This document shows positions 7,676 through 16,243 of a DNA stretch of 24,097 nucleotides, in pieces (position 1 is the first letter of the stretch; every line of letters starts with the position of its first letter). A program made the translations under genes and the position numbers. The notes beneath the pieces were generated by a model. It was not told the origin of the DNA. It worked only from the letters and a program-made list of their open reading frames with translations, and did no database searches. Source of the DNA: DATJFH01 sp035495815 (lineage in GTDB: Bacteria > Acidobacteriota > Terriglobia > Bryobacterales > Bryobacteraceae); contig DATJFH010000297.1 of assembly GCA_035495815.1 (NCBI GenBank), forward strand, positions 1-24,097, given 5' to 3'.

Positions 7676-8045
7676 ACCGCCACAACCCGGCGGGGACTTC
7701 CATTCACAGGCGGCGCAGCCGTTTTCGCCCTTCCCGGACGCCGCGCCGGATCCGCCGCCATGCGATCGCCCCCGGAGTGCGGTTCCTGGCATGCGCGCGA
7801 TTCCGGTTGCCGCGGTTTTGCTGCAAATACCGGAAGCGCTGCTCCAGCGACCGGATGGCTGCGTACCTCAGTCCCAAGGCGGACGAGCGCCGCGGCCCGC
7901 CGGTTTCGCGATGGAAAGAGCGGGCGGGGTTATCTCGCTGCAAAACAAAGTCATTCTGGCGAACGGGAAGAGCTCGAGTCGTCCCAACCGGCGCGCGGCG
8001 GAAGGCGAATGCAACCGGCGCCGCACGGCGTCCGTCCGCTCAAGA
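7676..8045 (+). other. 370-base gap without a supported gene
   Basis: Several frames are open here, as expected in GC-rich DNA, and the barrel gene's frame stays open back to 7791. None has a ribosome site or a plausible protein sequence, and the barrel protein has its signal peptide at ATG 8046. A small inverted repeat (7677-7681 with 7689-7693, CCGCC/GGCGG) just after the glycine-zipper stop has no T tract and is not called a terminator. Confidence 0.5.
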
Positions 8046-8684
8046 ATGAGACTGGTCCTCTTTTTCTCTTTCTCGAGCGCGCTGCTGGCGCAGCCTCTAG
8101 CCTTTGGAGTCAAGGGAGGGGTGCCCTTGACCGATTTCCTGGATACCGTGTCCGGTTCCCGAACCAGCATCACTTCCACCACCAACCGCTACATTGTAGG
8201 ACCAACCATCGAATTGCGTCTGCCCGCCGGTTTCGGCGTGGAGTTCGACGCGCTGTACCGGCATTTCCGCTACAACTCCGCCGCCAGCCTGGTGGACGCC
8301 ATCACCTCCATCAATACGACCGGCAATGCATGGGAGTTTCCACTGCTCCTCAAAAAGCGTTTCTCCTCCGGACCAATCCGGCCGTTCCTCGACGCCGGCG
8401 TGAATTTCAACAGAATCTCCGGGGTGACGCAGACGGTGCAAACGCTGGTATTTCCGAACCGCACCACCACGTCCAGCACCAGCGATCCGGCTGAGCTCAA
8501 GGATACCTACAGCACCGGCTTCGCGATCGGCGCCGGAATCGAGCTGAAGGCGATCCTGCTGAAACTGACGCCGGAGATCCGGTACACGCGTTGGGGGACG
8601 CAGAATTTCGACGCGGTGATCTCGAACGGGACGCTGCGGTCGAACCGCAACCAGGCGGAATTCCTGCTGGGGATCACATTCTGA
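8046..8684 (+). CDS. Outer-membrane beta-barrel protein (porin-like)
   Basis: A protein of 212 residues from ATG 8046, chosen because a signal peptide begins there (MRLVLFFSFSSALLA, cleavage before QPLA). The mature part alternates polar and hydrophobic residues in strand-length segments: IELRLPAGFGVEFDALYRHF, FPLLLKKRF, GAGIELKAILLKLTPEIRYTRW. It ends in FLLGITF, with a C-terminal Phe as expected for the outer-membrane assembly signal. It resembles the small eight-stranded outer-membrane barrel families (OMP_b-brl type). The role is probably structural or adhesive, but no substrate can be assigned. It is separated from both neighbours and its upstream ribosome site is weak. Confidence 0.82.
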   Translation: MRLVLFFSFSSALLAQPLAFGVKGGVPLTDFLDTVSGSRTSITSTTNRYIVGPTIELRLPAGFGVEFDALYRHFRYNSAASLVDAITSINTTGNAWEFPLLLKKRFSSGPIRPFLDAGVNFNRISGVTQTVQTLVFPNRTTTSSTSDPAELKDTYSTGFAIGAGIELKAILLKLTPEIRYTRWGTQNFDAVISNGTLRSNRNQAEFLLGITF

Positions 8685-8707
8685 ATCTGCGATAAGGTGG
8701 AGAGAGC

Positions 8708-8941
8708 ATGTGCCGAAGCATCAAAGTCCTGCGCAAGCCCGATCAACCCGCGACCACCGACGAGCTGAACGCCGCCGCGCTGCAGTTCGTGCGGAAGATC
8801 AGCGGGTTTCACAAACCGTCCCAGGCAAATGAGGCCGCATTCCGGGTGGCGGTGTCCGAAATCGCGGCCGCCAGCCAGAAGCTGCTCGACGCGCTGCCGC
8901 GGCGGGCTCGCGCCGCCGGTTCAGGACAGGCTACGTCGTAA
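8708..8941 (+). CDS. DUF2277 family protein
   Basis: A protein of 77 residues starting MCRSIKVLRKPD and containing AALQFVRKISGFHKPSQAN, which I recognise as the conserved core of DUF2277, a short family of unknown function common in actinobacteria and acidobacteria. AAGGTGGAGAG just before the ATG (8695-8705) is a good ribosome site. Only 23 bases separate it from the barrel gene. Its last 11 bases overlap the end of the convergent bicupin gene, so the two are tail to tail with no space for a terminator. Confidence 0.88.
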   Translation: MCRSIKVLRKPDQPATTDELNAAALQFVRKISGFHKPSQANEAAFRVAVSEIAAASQKLLDALPRRARAAGSGQATS

Positions 8942-9692
8942 TCGCGTCCGCCCCGCCCTTGAGGAAGTCCTTGTTCTTGTCGCCGATCCAGTAGCGTTCG
9001 CCGGCGATACACCAGATGAACTCGAGGGGCTGCTCCTGGGAAAAGACGGGATGGTAGTTGAGGAACGGAATGGTCACCGCGTCGCCCTCGTTCACGTTGT
9101 GGACGAAGGACAGTTTCTCCGGATCCTCGTACACTTCCATCGATCCTCGTCCGTTGATGAAGAAATAGACTTCTTCCTGATCGGTGTGGTTGTGGGGCGG
9201 CCAGCTGCGGGCATACGGCTCGAAGAAGGTGTATCCGGCGACCAGCTTGTCGGCTTTCTCGCTGACGTCGAACATCAGGAACACGTCCTTGCCTTTCAAA
9301 TGGCGGATGCGGCTCTCGTCCCTGGAGCATTTCGCGAACTCGCAATGGTAGACCGGATGCTCGTTTTCGGCGGGCGCCCGGGTCACGATCACCTTGACCG
9401 GTTCGTCGCCGGGATTGGAGATGGAAAACGGCTTTCCCTTAGGGACGTAAAGCATGTCGTAGGTCGCCAGGGCGTAGGACGCCGCGCCGAGCGAAACGCA
9501 GCCCTGTCCGCGCCACATATAGAGGAGGGCCTCTTCACCCGGGTAGGAGACCGGCTGGCTCCTGGCGCCTCCGGCAATCTCGAACTCTCCGCAGCTCAGA
9601 AACAGCAGGTTCGCCGAAGCCGGCTGGAACCGCTCGCGGTACACGACGGGCGCCTGGGGAGCCCGGAACATGACACCTGGTTTGACGCTCAT
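8931..9692 (-). CDS. KduI/IolB-like bicupin sugar isomerase-type protein
   Basis: A protein of 253 residues with two beta-barrel cupin halves, about 10-115 and 135-235. The second half has an intact metal site: H167-x-H169 and E173/E174 within PPHNHTDQEEVYFF, plus H214 in LNYHPVF. The first half keeps the fold (GEEALLYMWRGQG, YDMLYVPKG) but not the His pair. This pattern and size fit the KduI (5-keto-4-deoxyuronate isomerase) and IolB (5-deoxyglucuronate isomerase) superfamily, which acts in uronate or inositol breakdown. No other pectin or inositol gene is nearby, so the substrate is unassigned. Cytoplasmic, with no signal peptide. No clear ribosome site upstream. Confidence 0.8.
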   Translation of the reverse strand: MSVKPGVMFRAPQAPVVYRERFQPASANLLFLSCGEFEIAGGARSQPVSYPGEEALLYMWRGQGCVSLGAASYALATYDMLYVPKGKPFSISNPGDEPVKVIVTRAPAENEHPVYHCEFAKCSRDESRIRHLKGKDVFLMFDVSEKADKLVAGYTFFEPYARSWPPHNHTDQEEVYFFINGRGSMEVYEDPEKLSFVHNVNEGDAVTIPFLNYHPVFSQEQPLEFIWCIAGERYWIGDKNKDFLKGGADAITT

Positions 9693-9953
9693 ATGGTTGG
9701 AGTTATCATACAGCTTCGACAGGAGCCGCGGAAGCCCCGCGGATCATTAGTACTATCGCACAAATGGGTTCGGATTGCCAATGGAATCAGCCATTCAGCT
9801 CGATGGTACTCCTCAATTTGGAGGGAATAAATGCTTAGTTCCGGGAAACGCCTTGCAGGCGATAAAACTCCGGTGTTATTCTCTCTACAGGCTTCACAGG
9901 TGGGTTTGCGGGTTGGTGCGCCGTGAGGTTTTACCCGGGACCAAAGGCAGTCA
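9693..9953. other. Divergent intergenic region
   Basis: This separates the divergent bicupin (minus) and membrane-protein (plus) genes and must carry both promoters. On the plus strand, TTGCAG (9853-9858) and TATTCT (9877-9882) at an 18-base spacing are a weak sigma70-like match. A nested inverted repeat (CGCC/GGCG with flanking CCGG) overlaps the proposed -35 region at about 9841-9874. No tRNA or known riboswitch is recognised. Confidence 0.35.
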
Positions 9954-10379
9954 ATGCTATCGATCTCAGTTATCATCTTCTTCTCGGTGGTGCTGTTCGG
10001 ATATTGGTTCCGCTATTCGTGTCTTCTGATCCTCCAGAACAGGGCTGGTAACAGTCCCGCCTACGCGGTCAGTTCCGGGCTCACTTTCCCGGTTGTGCAG
10101 CAGCGCCTCAAGGACGAGATGAAGAGCATCGACGTGCTGGATCAACTGCGCCAGGACCTGAGCCACGACTACCGCATTCTTTGTTTCCTCCTGCGCTGTT
10201 CGGCCGACGCCGGCGTGGATCCCATCGAGCGCCGCATGCTGATGCTGGATTACTGGATGATGCACGGCTGGTATATCATGACCCGCCGCGCCGCGCTTCC
10301 GCAGGCGAGCAAGGCTCTCGAAGAGATGTCCAACATCGTGAGCTTCTTCGCCTACTCCGTGGGGCGCGAAGCCGCTTGA
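9954..10379 (+). CDS. Membrane-anchored protein of unknown function
   Basis: A protein of 141 residues with one N-terminal hydrophobic helix (about residues 3-27, MLSISVIIFFSVVLFGYWF and on). It is followed by a soluble helical region with two parts: VVQQRLKDEMKSIDVLDQLRQDLSHDYRILCFLLRC and MLMLDYWMMHGWYIMTRRA. The uncleaved helix suggests inner-membrane anchoring with a cytoplasmic C-terminal domain, because Arg20 and later positive residues lie on that side. A purine-rich AAAGGCAG precedes the ATG. The family is not recognised. The gene stands alone and converges with the GDSL hydrolase gene 8 bases downstream. Confidence 0.75.
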   Translation: MLSISVIIFFSVVLFGYWFRYSCLLILQNRAGNSPAYAVSSGLTFPVVQQRLKDEMKSIDVLDQLRQDLSHDYRILCFLLRCSADAGVDPIERRMLMLDYWMMHGWYIMTRRAALPQASKALEEMSNIVSFFAYSVGREAA

Positions 10380-10387
10380 CTTCATTC

Positions 10388-11620
10388 TCACTTGAACAGC
10401 GATAAATCCACCGCCTCACCCATGGCTTGGTAACCGGCGTCGCCCGGATGGAGGTGATCTCCGCTGTCGTAGAGGGGGAGCATGCGGTTGGGATTTTTCG
10501 GATCGCGGACAGCCTGCTCGAAATCGATCACACCGTCGAAGGCGTGGCTGTTCCTGATCCATTCGTTGAGAGCCTTGCGCTTGGCCTCCTTCTCCGGCGT
10601 GAAGTAGCCCTTCGACGCCGTACCCTCGAAGGGTGTGAGGACGCCGCCGAAAATCCTGATTCCTTTTTCATGCGCCCGCTCGATCAACTGTTTCAAGCCG
10701 GCGATCAGATCTTCGGCGGACACGGTTTCCGATTCCGGCGCCGAACTTCCCGCGTGCCCCAGGTCGTTGATGCCTTCGAGCACGATGACGTACTTCACTC
10801 CAGGCTGGGCCAGGACGTCGCGGTCGAAACGGGCCAGCCCGCTCACTCCGAACCGGGCGGTGCTGGATGCGTCGTGCAGAATGCGGTTTCCGCCGATTCC
10901 GGCGTCGAGCACGCCGAGCTTACGCCCGCCGCGGCGCGCCTGAAGGCGGTCGGAAAGAATGTTGGGCCAGCGGCGATTGGCGTCCAGCGTGGAGCGCGAG
11001 CCGTCGGTGATGGAATCGCCGAAGGCCACGACGGTGGCCGCCGACTCGGGCGCCAGCACGTCGACGGCGGTCAGAAAAACCCAGGAGGTGATGGTCTCCG
11101 CTTCCGGGATGGCGGCCGCGCCCGTCAGATCTCCTTTTCCGATGTACGAAGTCTGGGTAGCCCCGTAATGAATGCCGGCTCCCACGGCCGGCTTGGGAAG
11201 ATAGAGACTGACCGCAAGGTCGCCGGACGCGGGCACGTCCAGCTTCACCGGGTCGCTTAGGACCAGCGCGTCGGGCGGAATGGAAACGGCTTTCCGGCCG
11301 CTGAAGGTGAGGACGCGATCGGAGGCCGGCGCGATTTCCGATCCACGGGTCCGCAGGGCAATGTGGGCGGCGCCGATTTCGACGGGCTGCTTGCCGTAGG
11401 CGTTCGAAAGACGCACCCGCACGGCGCTGCTTCCGAGGCTGGTGTGGACGATCTCCCGCAGGGTCTGACCGGTGAAAAGAAGCCTGGCTTCGCGCATCTG
11501 GTCGGCGGGCAGCTGGGGGGCGGGGCTGGCGCCCCAGGTCACGACCCAGCGACCGGGGCCGGCGGCCGCGGCCAGCGAGGCGCAGGCCAGGACAACAGCG
11601 AAAGCGGATCTGATCTTCAT
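10388..11620 (-). CDS. Secreted SGNH/GDSL-family hydrolase
   Basis: A protein of 410 residues. A signal peptide covers about 1-20 (LACASLAAAA-GPG). An N-terminal beta-domain (about 25-185) precedes an SGNH hydrolase domain (about 193-410). Catalytic blocks are all present: GDSIT with nucleophile Ser203, GIGGNR at 241-246, GIND with Asn285, and DHLHP with Asp388 and His391. The two-domain layout matches periplasmic or extracellular GDSL esterases that deacylate carbohydrates or lipids. The natural substrate cannot be told from sequence. It starts 14 bases after the stop of dctA on the same strand, so both are likely one transcript, linking ester hydrolysis with uptake of a released acid (inference). 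Confidence 0.92.
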   Translation of the reverse strand: MKIRSAFAVVLACASLAAAAGPGRWVVTWGASPAPQLPADQMREARLLFTGQTLREIVHTSLGSSAVRVRLSNAYGKQPVEIGAAHIALRTRGSEIAPASDRVLTFSGRKAVSIPPDALVLSDPVKLDVPASGDLAVSLYLPKPAVGAGIHYGATQTSYIGKGDLTGAAAIPEAETITSWVFLTAVDVLAPESAATVVAFGDSITDGSRSTLDANRRWPNILSDRLQARRGGRKLGVLDAGIGGNRILHDASSTARFGVSGLARFDRDVLAQPGVKYVIVLEGINDLGHAGSSAPESETVSAEDLIAGLKQLIERAHEKGIRIFGGVLTPFEGTASKGYFTPEKEAKRKALNEWIRNSHAFDGVIDFEQAVRDPKNPNRMLPLYDSGDHLHPGDAGYQAMGEAVDLSLFK

Positions 11621-11634
11621 GGCAGTGTAAGCGG

Positions 11635-12942
11635 CTATCTTATCGCGGCCGCCCCGACCGGGTCCGGCGGCGCCGGTTCAGCCGCCGAGCCGAGGCGCAG
11701 TTGACTGGTCAACGTTTCCGAATCCAGATCGCCGGTCCATTTCGCCACCACCAGCGCAGCAACTCCGTTTCCGATGACGTTGGTCAAAGCGCGGGCTTCG
11801 GACATGAAGCGGTCGATGCCCAGGATCAACGCTAATCCGCCCACGGGCACGGCGCCGCCGAACGCGGACAGGGTCGCCGCCAGCACGACGAATCCGCTGC
11901 CGGTCACGCCGGCCGCTCCCTTGGAAGTGAGCAGCAGCACCGCCAGAAGAGTGAGTTGCTGTGTCAGGCTGAGGTGCGCGTTGGTGGCTTGGGCGATGAA
12001 TACCGCCGCCATGGTGAGGTAAATGGACGTGCCGTCCAGATTGAAGGAATAGCCCGTCGGAATCACCAGGCCGACGGTGGATTTGCCGGCTCCGAGCCGC
12101 TCCAGCCTGGCCATCATGCGGGGCAGCGCGGCTTCCGACGAGGAGGTTCCGAGCACGATCAGCAGCTCCTCCCTGATGTAACGCAGGAACCGGAAAATAC
12201 TGAACCCGTGCACGCCGGCGATGGTCCCCAGCACCAGAAAAATGAAGGTCAGGCAGGTCAGATAGAAGGTCGCCATCAGCTTCGCCAGGGAGAGCAGGCT
12301 GCCTACGCCGTAAGCTCCCACGGTGAAAGCCATCGCGCCGAACGCGCCGGCCGGCGCCGCTTTCATGATGAGACCCACCACGGCGAACAGGACTTCCGAC
12401 AGCTTTTCGATGCTCTGGAAGACGATATTTCTCGGGGGGGCCACCTTGTGCAGCGCGATGCCGAACAGGACGGCCAGGAACAGCACCTGCAGAATCTCAC
12501 CGCGGGCGAAGGCATCGAAGAAAGTCGCCGGGATGATATTGAGCAGGAAATCTTTGGTGGATTGCATTTTGCCGGGGGCCGCATACGAGGCGACGGCGCT
12601 CGAGTCGAGCGTGCGCACATCCACGTTCATGCCGGCGCCGGGTTGGACGATATTGACGATGATCAAGCCCACCATCAAGGCCAACGTGCTGACCACCTCG
12701 AAGTAGAGCAGCGCGAGCCCGCCGGTTCGTCCTACCTTTTTCAAATCCTCGGTGCCGGAAATGCCGAGCACGACGGTACAGAAGATGATCGGGGCGATGA
12801 TCATCTTGATGAGCTTGATGAAGGCGTCGCCGAGCGGCTTCATGGACGCGCCGGCGGCGGGAGCCAGGACGCCCAGCAGGACACCGGCGACGATAGCCGT
12901 GAGGACCTGGAAATAGAGGGATCGGAACAAGGAGCGTTTCAT
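11635..12942 (-). CDS. dctA: Dicarboxylate/amino acid:cation symporter (DctA/GltP type)
   Basis: A protein of 435 residues, the normal length for this family (DAACS). These inner-membrane trimers use Na+ or H+ gradients to import C4-dicarboxylates or acidic amino acids. Signature segments are present: the serine-rich hairpin GTSSSE at 265-270, the cation-site motif NLDGT at 301-305 (NMDGT in many homologues), SKGAAGVTGSG at 340-350 and DRFMSEARALTNVIGN at 377-392. The Arg384 region is used for substrate carboxylate recognition in relatives. Substrate choice between succinate/malate and glutamate/aspartate is not settled. The C-terminal 20 residues are Ala/Pro-rich and probably disordered. It is the first gene of a unit with the GDSL hydrolase. 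Confidence 0.93.
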   Translation of the reverse strand: MKRSLFRSLYFQVLTAIVAGVLLGVLAPAAGASMKPLGDAFIKLIKMIIAPIIFCTVVLGISGTEDLKKVGRTGGLALLYFEVVSTLALMVGLIIVNIVQPGAGMNVDVRTLDSSAVASYAAPGKMQSTKDFLLNIIPATFFDAFARGEILQVLFLAVLFGIALHKVAPPRNIVFQSIEKLSEVLFAVVGLIMKAAPAGAFGAMAFTVGAYGVGSLLSLAKLMATFYLTCLTFIFLVLGTIAGVHGFSIFRFLRYIREELLIVLGTSSSEAALPRMMARLERLGAGKSTVGLVIPTGYSFNLDGTSIYLTMAAVFIAQATNAHLSLTQQLTLLAVLLLTSKGAAGVTGSGFVVLAATLSAFGGAVPVGGLALILGIDRFMSEARALTNVIGNGVAALVVAKWTGDLDSETLTSQLRLGSAAEPAPPDPVGAAAIR

Positions 12943-12967
12943 GGCCGCGGGGCGTATTCCCCTGTCG

Positions 12968-12997
12968 TTGATACCACGCCGGCCTGCGCGGGGTCAA
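12968..12997 (-). promoter_or_regulatory. Predicted sigma70-type promoter for dctA
   Basis: On the minus strand, TTGACC (12997-12992) and TATCAA (12973-12968) are separated by 18 bases, matching 5/6 and 4/6 of the consensus. Transcription would begin near 12961, about 20 bases before the dctA ATG. Prediction only; the region is GC-rich and no operator could be identified. Confidence 0.4.
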
Positions 12998-13037
12998 CGG
13001 CGGCGGGGCGCGTGAGAACGCCGCCTTTGCGTCTGAT

Positions 13038-14774
13038 ATGCTCAGAGTCATTATGATGCTGCGGGTCCCACTCGCGTGCCTTTGGGCGACCCTGGCGTTG
13101 GCATCGCCGGGACGGGCGGAGGAACAGCCCTCCGATCTGATCGACCGCCACATCTTCGGCAGAATGCAGCGGGACAAAATTCCGCACGCTCCCGCGGCCG
13201 GCGATTCCGAGTTCCTGCGGCGGGTCTATCTGGACGTCACCGGCAGGCTGCCCGCGCCGGCCGTGGTTACCCGCTTTCTTGCATCGAAGGACGCCGACAA
13301 ACGGCGGAAGTTGATCGATTCCCTCTTTCCGCCGCTGCCGACGCCGGGGATGCGATCGGTGAGCGAAGACCCGTTTTACGACCGCTGGACCTACTTCTTT
13401 TGCGATCTGTTCCGCAACGGGCAGCTGCTGCAGGAAGGCATCAACACTTTTTACGACTACATCTACAAGACGCTGACGCTGAACGTCCCCTATGACGATT
13501 TCGTGCGGGAGATGATCACGGCGTCGGCCGTGTCGACGTGGGTCAACGGCCCGGCGAACTTCCTGGCGCGGAACCGCGTATTCGAAGGCGACGGGTACGT
13601 GATGAACCAGGAGGACACGAACGACGAGATCGCGATCACCACCGGAAAGCTGTTTTTGGGCGTCAATCTGGAGTGCATCTCGTGCCACGACGGGAAGGGC
13701 CACCTGGAGAAGATCAACCTGTGGCTGGCCAGGAAGAAGCGGGCGGACGTGTGGCGCGAGGCCAGCTTTTTCGGAAAGACGTACATCTCGCCGGAGTTCG
13801 GACGGTCGCCGCAGTTCATCGTGAACGATACGCGCAAAGGGTACGATCTGACGACAGTGAGCTCGCTCCGTCCTCCGCGCAACCCGAAAGAGGACGCCGC
13901 GCCGGCGTTCATTCTGGATGGCGGGCGGCCGTACCCGGGGGAGAAAGACCGTCCGGCGTTCGCGCGCATGATCACCGGCCATCCGCAATTCGCGCGGGCG
14001 ACGGTGAATCTGATCTGGGCGGAGCTGATGGGCGCGGGGATCGTGGATCCGGTGTTCGACTTCGATCTGGACCGGCAGGATCCGGCCCATCCGCCCCCGG
14101 CGCCGTGGACGGTGCAGCCTTCTCATCCCGAGCTGCTGAACGAGCTGGCGGCGGATTTTCGCGCGCACGGGCACGACCTGCGGCGGCTGATCCGTGCGAT
14201 CGTTTCGTCCAGGGCGTATCAGCTCTCGGGGCGATTTCCCGGGGAGTGGAAAGAGAATTACGAAAGCTATTTCGCCCGGCGGAAAGTGCGGCGTCTGTCC
14301 GCGGAACAGGCCTGGGACGCCATCTCGCAATTGACGGACGTCTTCACGGAGATCAAGGTCACCTATTCGGCCAAGAAGGCGAAGTACATCATGCAGACGA
14401 GGTCGCCGCAGGATATCGACAAGACCGACCGGCCGCTGTACAAGATCCTGCAGGCTTTCGGACAGTGCGACCGCTACGACGCGGAGGCGGCCAGGCGGGC
14501 CAGCATGACTCAGGCGGCGATCCTGCTGAACGACAAGATCGTGCGGGAGCGCGTGAAAGCGCAAAAGGGCAGCCGCCTGGAGAAACTGCTTCAGAGCGGC
14601 AAACCGGACGCTTCGAAAGAGCTTCTGGACGAGCTGTTCCTGGCGGCGCTGTCGCGTTTTCCGTCAGGGCAGGAGGCTGAAATCGGCATGGAGGCGCTGC
14701 GGGAGAACAAGGAGCAGGGCGCCGAAGATCTTGCCTGGGCGATGATCAATCGTTTGGATTTTCTGTTCTATTGA
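13038..14774 (+). CDS. DUF1549/DUF1553 domain secreted protein
   Basis: A protein of 578 residues. After a signal peptide (LACLWATLALASPGRA) comes the DUF1549 domain (about 30-235, DSEFLRRVYLDVTGRLP). It contains C213-I-S-C-H217, a CxxCH that could bind c-type haem, in NLECISCHDGKGHLE. The DUF1553 domain follows (about 310-575: FARMITGHPQFARATVNLIWAELMG, SHPELLNELAADF, LRRLIRAIVSSRAYQLSG). This family is abundant in planctomycetes, verrucomicrobia and acidobacteria, nearly always with a DUF1501 gene next to it as here. Its function is unknown. ATGs at 13053 and 13056 are alternative starts and would give a tidier signal peptide. The cytochrome c domain often fused to these proteins is missing, leaving only this motif. 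Confidence 0.9.
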   Translation: MLRVIMMLRVPLACLWATLALASPGRAEEQPSDLIDRHIFGRMQRDKIPHAPAAGDSEFLRRVYLDVTGRLPAPAVVTRFLASKDADKRRKLIDSLFPPLPTPGMRSVSEDPFYDRWTYFFCDLFRNGQLLQEGINTFYDYIYKTLTLNVPYDDFVREMITASAVSTWVNGPANFLARNRVFEGDGYVMNQEDTNDEIAITTGKLFLGVNLECISCHDGKGHLEKINLWLARKKRADVWREASFFGKTYISPEFGRSPQFIVNDTRKGYDLTTVSSLRPPRNPKEDAAPAFILDGGRPYPGEKDRPAFARMITGHPQFARATVNLIWAELMGAGIVDPVFDFDLDRQDPAHPPPAPWTVQPSHPELLNELAADFRAHGHDLRRLIRAIVSSRAYQLSGRFPGEWKENYESYFARRKVRRLSAEQAWDAISQLTDVFTEIKVTYSAKKAKYIMQTRSPQDIDKTDRPLYKILQAFGQCDRYDAEAARRASMTQAAILLNDKIVRERVKAQKGSRLEKLLQSGKPDASKELLDELFLAALSRFPSGQEAEIGMEALRENKEQGAEDLAWAMINRLDFLFY

Positions 14775-14781
14775 GGCTGCC

Positions 14782-16176
14782 ATGATGCCCACACTGATTC
14801 CGAAATTGACGCGGCGCGAGGCTTTCCGGCTGGGCGCGCTGACGGTGTCCGGCTATGGCCTGGCGCCGATGCTCGCGCCGCGGAACGTGCGCGCGGCGTC
14901 CGGCGCAAAAGTACGCGGCAGCGCCGACGCGGTGATCTTTCTCAACCTGCTGGGCGGTCCTTCGCAGATGGATACGTTCGACGTCAAAGAGGGAAAGTGG
15001 GCGCTGGAGTCCCGGGACGTGCGCACGACGAAGCAGGGCTACCAGTTTCCCTACGGCCTCATGCCGAAGCTGGTGGACCGGCTGGACGACCTGGTGGTGG
15101 TGCGGTCGATGGAAGCCTGGGAGACGATTCACAGCCGCGGGCAGTATTACCTGCAGACGGGCCATGCCGTCAGCGCGGCGCGGGTGAAGGAGGCGCCCTC
15201 GCTAGGCGCGATCGTCGCTTACGAGATGCTGGGCCGGCGCAAAGAGAGCGATTTCCTGCCGCCGTTCGTGGCCATGAACTACGAAGGGACCACGATGTAC
15301 GGTCCGCTGATCCGCGAGGGCTGTCTCAAGAGCGACTGCGCCCCTCTCACGGTCGACCTCAAAGCCGGAAATCTCCCGTTTGTCGTGGACGAGCAGGATC
15401 GGGCGCGGTTCAACCGGCGCTGGGAACTGCTCAACCGCTTCGACACGTCGCGGCGGGACGCGGGCGGGGCTCCGAAGGCGATGCTGGAATTCGATGCGTT
15501 CGCAAAGTCGGTCCATCGCATGATGGATACGCCGCAGATCAGCCGCATCGTGAAGCTGGATGAAGCCGAGCGCAAGGCGTACGGAGAGACGCCGATCGGC
15601 GACGCCTGTCTGCTGGCCCGCAACATGGTCGCCGCCGGGGCCGGGGCCCGGTTTCTGCTGCTGACGCACGGGGACTGGGACCATCACGCCAACATCTACG
15701 GAAAGGACGGCAAGGGCGGCGTCCAGCAACTCTCGAAGGAGCTGGATGCGGCGTTGTCGGCGCTGCTCTTCGACCTGAAGCGGACAAAGAGGCAGGACGG
15801 CTCCTCCCTGCTCGACCGCACGCTGGTGGTGTGCATGGGGGAATTCGGCCGTTTCCCGGGCGAGCTGACGGTGCAGAAGGGCAGGGAACACTACGCCAAA
15901 GCCATGGTGGCGGCATTCGCCGGCGCCGGCGTGAAGGGCGGCCGCGTAATCGGCGCGACCGACGCTGAAGCCAGCAAGGTGGTGGAATTCGGGTGGCGGC
16001 GGAAACGGCCGATCTACACGGAAGACGTCTGCGCCACGATCTACTCGGCGCTCGGCATCGACTGGACGAAGCGAATCACGAACACTCCATCCGGCCGGGA
16101 CTTCATCTACGTGGATCCGGCCGCGGGCCAGCGAGTGGTCGATTTCCAGGAAGTGACCGATCTGTTCGAAGCCTGA
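14782..16176 (+). CDS. DUF1501 family protein, probable Tat substrate
   Basis: A protein of 464 residues that begins 7 bases after the DUF1549/1553 gene. Its N-terminus has a twin-arginine motif (TRREAFRLGAL, Arg11-Arg12) followed by a modest hydrophobic stretch and AAS-GAK, consistent with Tat export of a folded, metal-bearing protein. DUF1501 belongs to the alkaline phosphatase/sulfatase fold. Supporting segments are NLLGGPSQMDTFD near residue 53, LTHGDWDHH at 295-302 and VVCMGEFGR ending at 357, which in relatives contribute metal binding. The enzymatic activity is not established. It pairs with DUF1549/1553 as in many planctomycete and acidobacterial genomes. The start could also be ATG 14785. 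Confidence 0.9.
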   Translation: MMPTLIPKLTRREAFRLGALTVSGYGLAPMLAPRNVRAASGAKVRGSADAVIFLNLLGGPSQMDTFDVKEGKWALESRDVRTTKQGYQFPYGLMPKLVDRLDDLVVVRSMEAWETIHSRGQYYLQTGHAVSAARVKEAPSLGAIVAYEMLGRRKESDFLPPFVAMNYEGTTMYGPLIREGCLKSDCAPLTVDLKAGNLPFVVDEQDRARFNRRWELLNRFDTSRRDAGGAPKAMLEFDAFAKSVHRMMDTPQISRIVKLDEAERKAYGETPIGDACLLARNMVAAGAGARFLLLTHGDWDHHANIYGKDGKGGVQQLSKELDAALSALLFDLKRTKRQDGSSLLDRTLVVCMGEFGRFPGELTVQKGREHYAKAMVAAFAGAGVKGGRVIGATDAEASKVVEFGWRRKRPIYTEDVCATIYSALGIDWTKRITNTPSGRDFIYVDPAAGQRVVDFQEVTDLFEA

Positions 16177-16243
16177 AAACGGACTCAACGCGCCCGCCGG
16201 GGCTCACATGATAGCCTGTCTTGGATCCTGGGAGATCGCCCTG

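Noticed and set aside
7791..8045. Upstream extension of the outer-membrane barrel gene by 85 codons
   Set aside because: It would bury the signal peptide at 8046 in mid-protein, and the extension looks non-coding.
9760..9790. tRNA T-arm-like string (GGGTTCGGATTGCC)
   Set aside because: No matching acceptor, D or anticodon stems could be found around it.
9775..10029. 84-codon plus-strand frame before and overlapping the 9954 gene
   Set aside because: No ribosome site or family resemblance; it overlaps the better-supported membrane protein in another frame.
11363..13056. Plus-strand frames opposite dctA and the GDSL gene
   Set aside because: dctA and the SGNH hydrolase have complete family motifs on the minus strand; the opposite frames are Gly/His/Glu-rich shadows.
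12939..14564. 541-codon minus-strand frame opposite the DUF1549/1553 gene
   Set aside because: The plus-strand gene has a signal peptide and family motifs; the antisense product has none.
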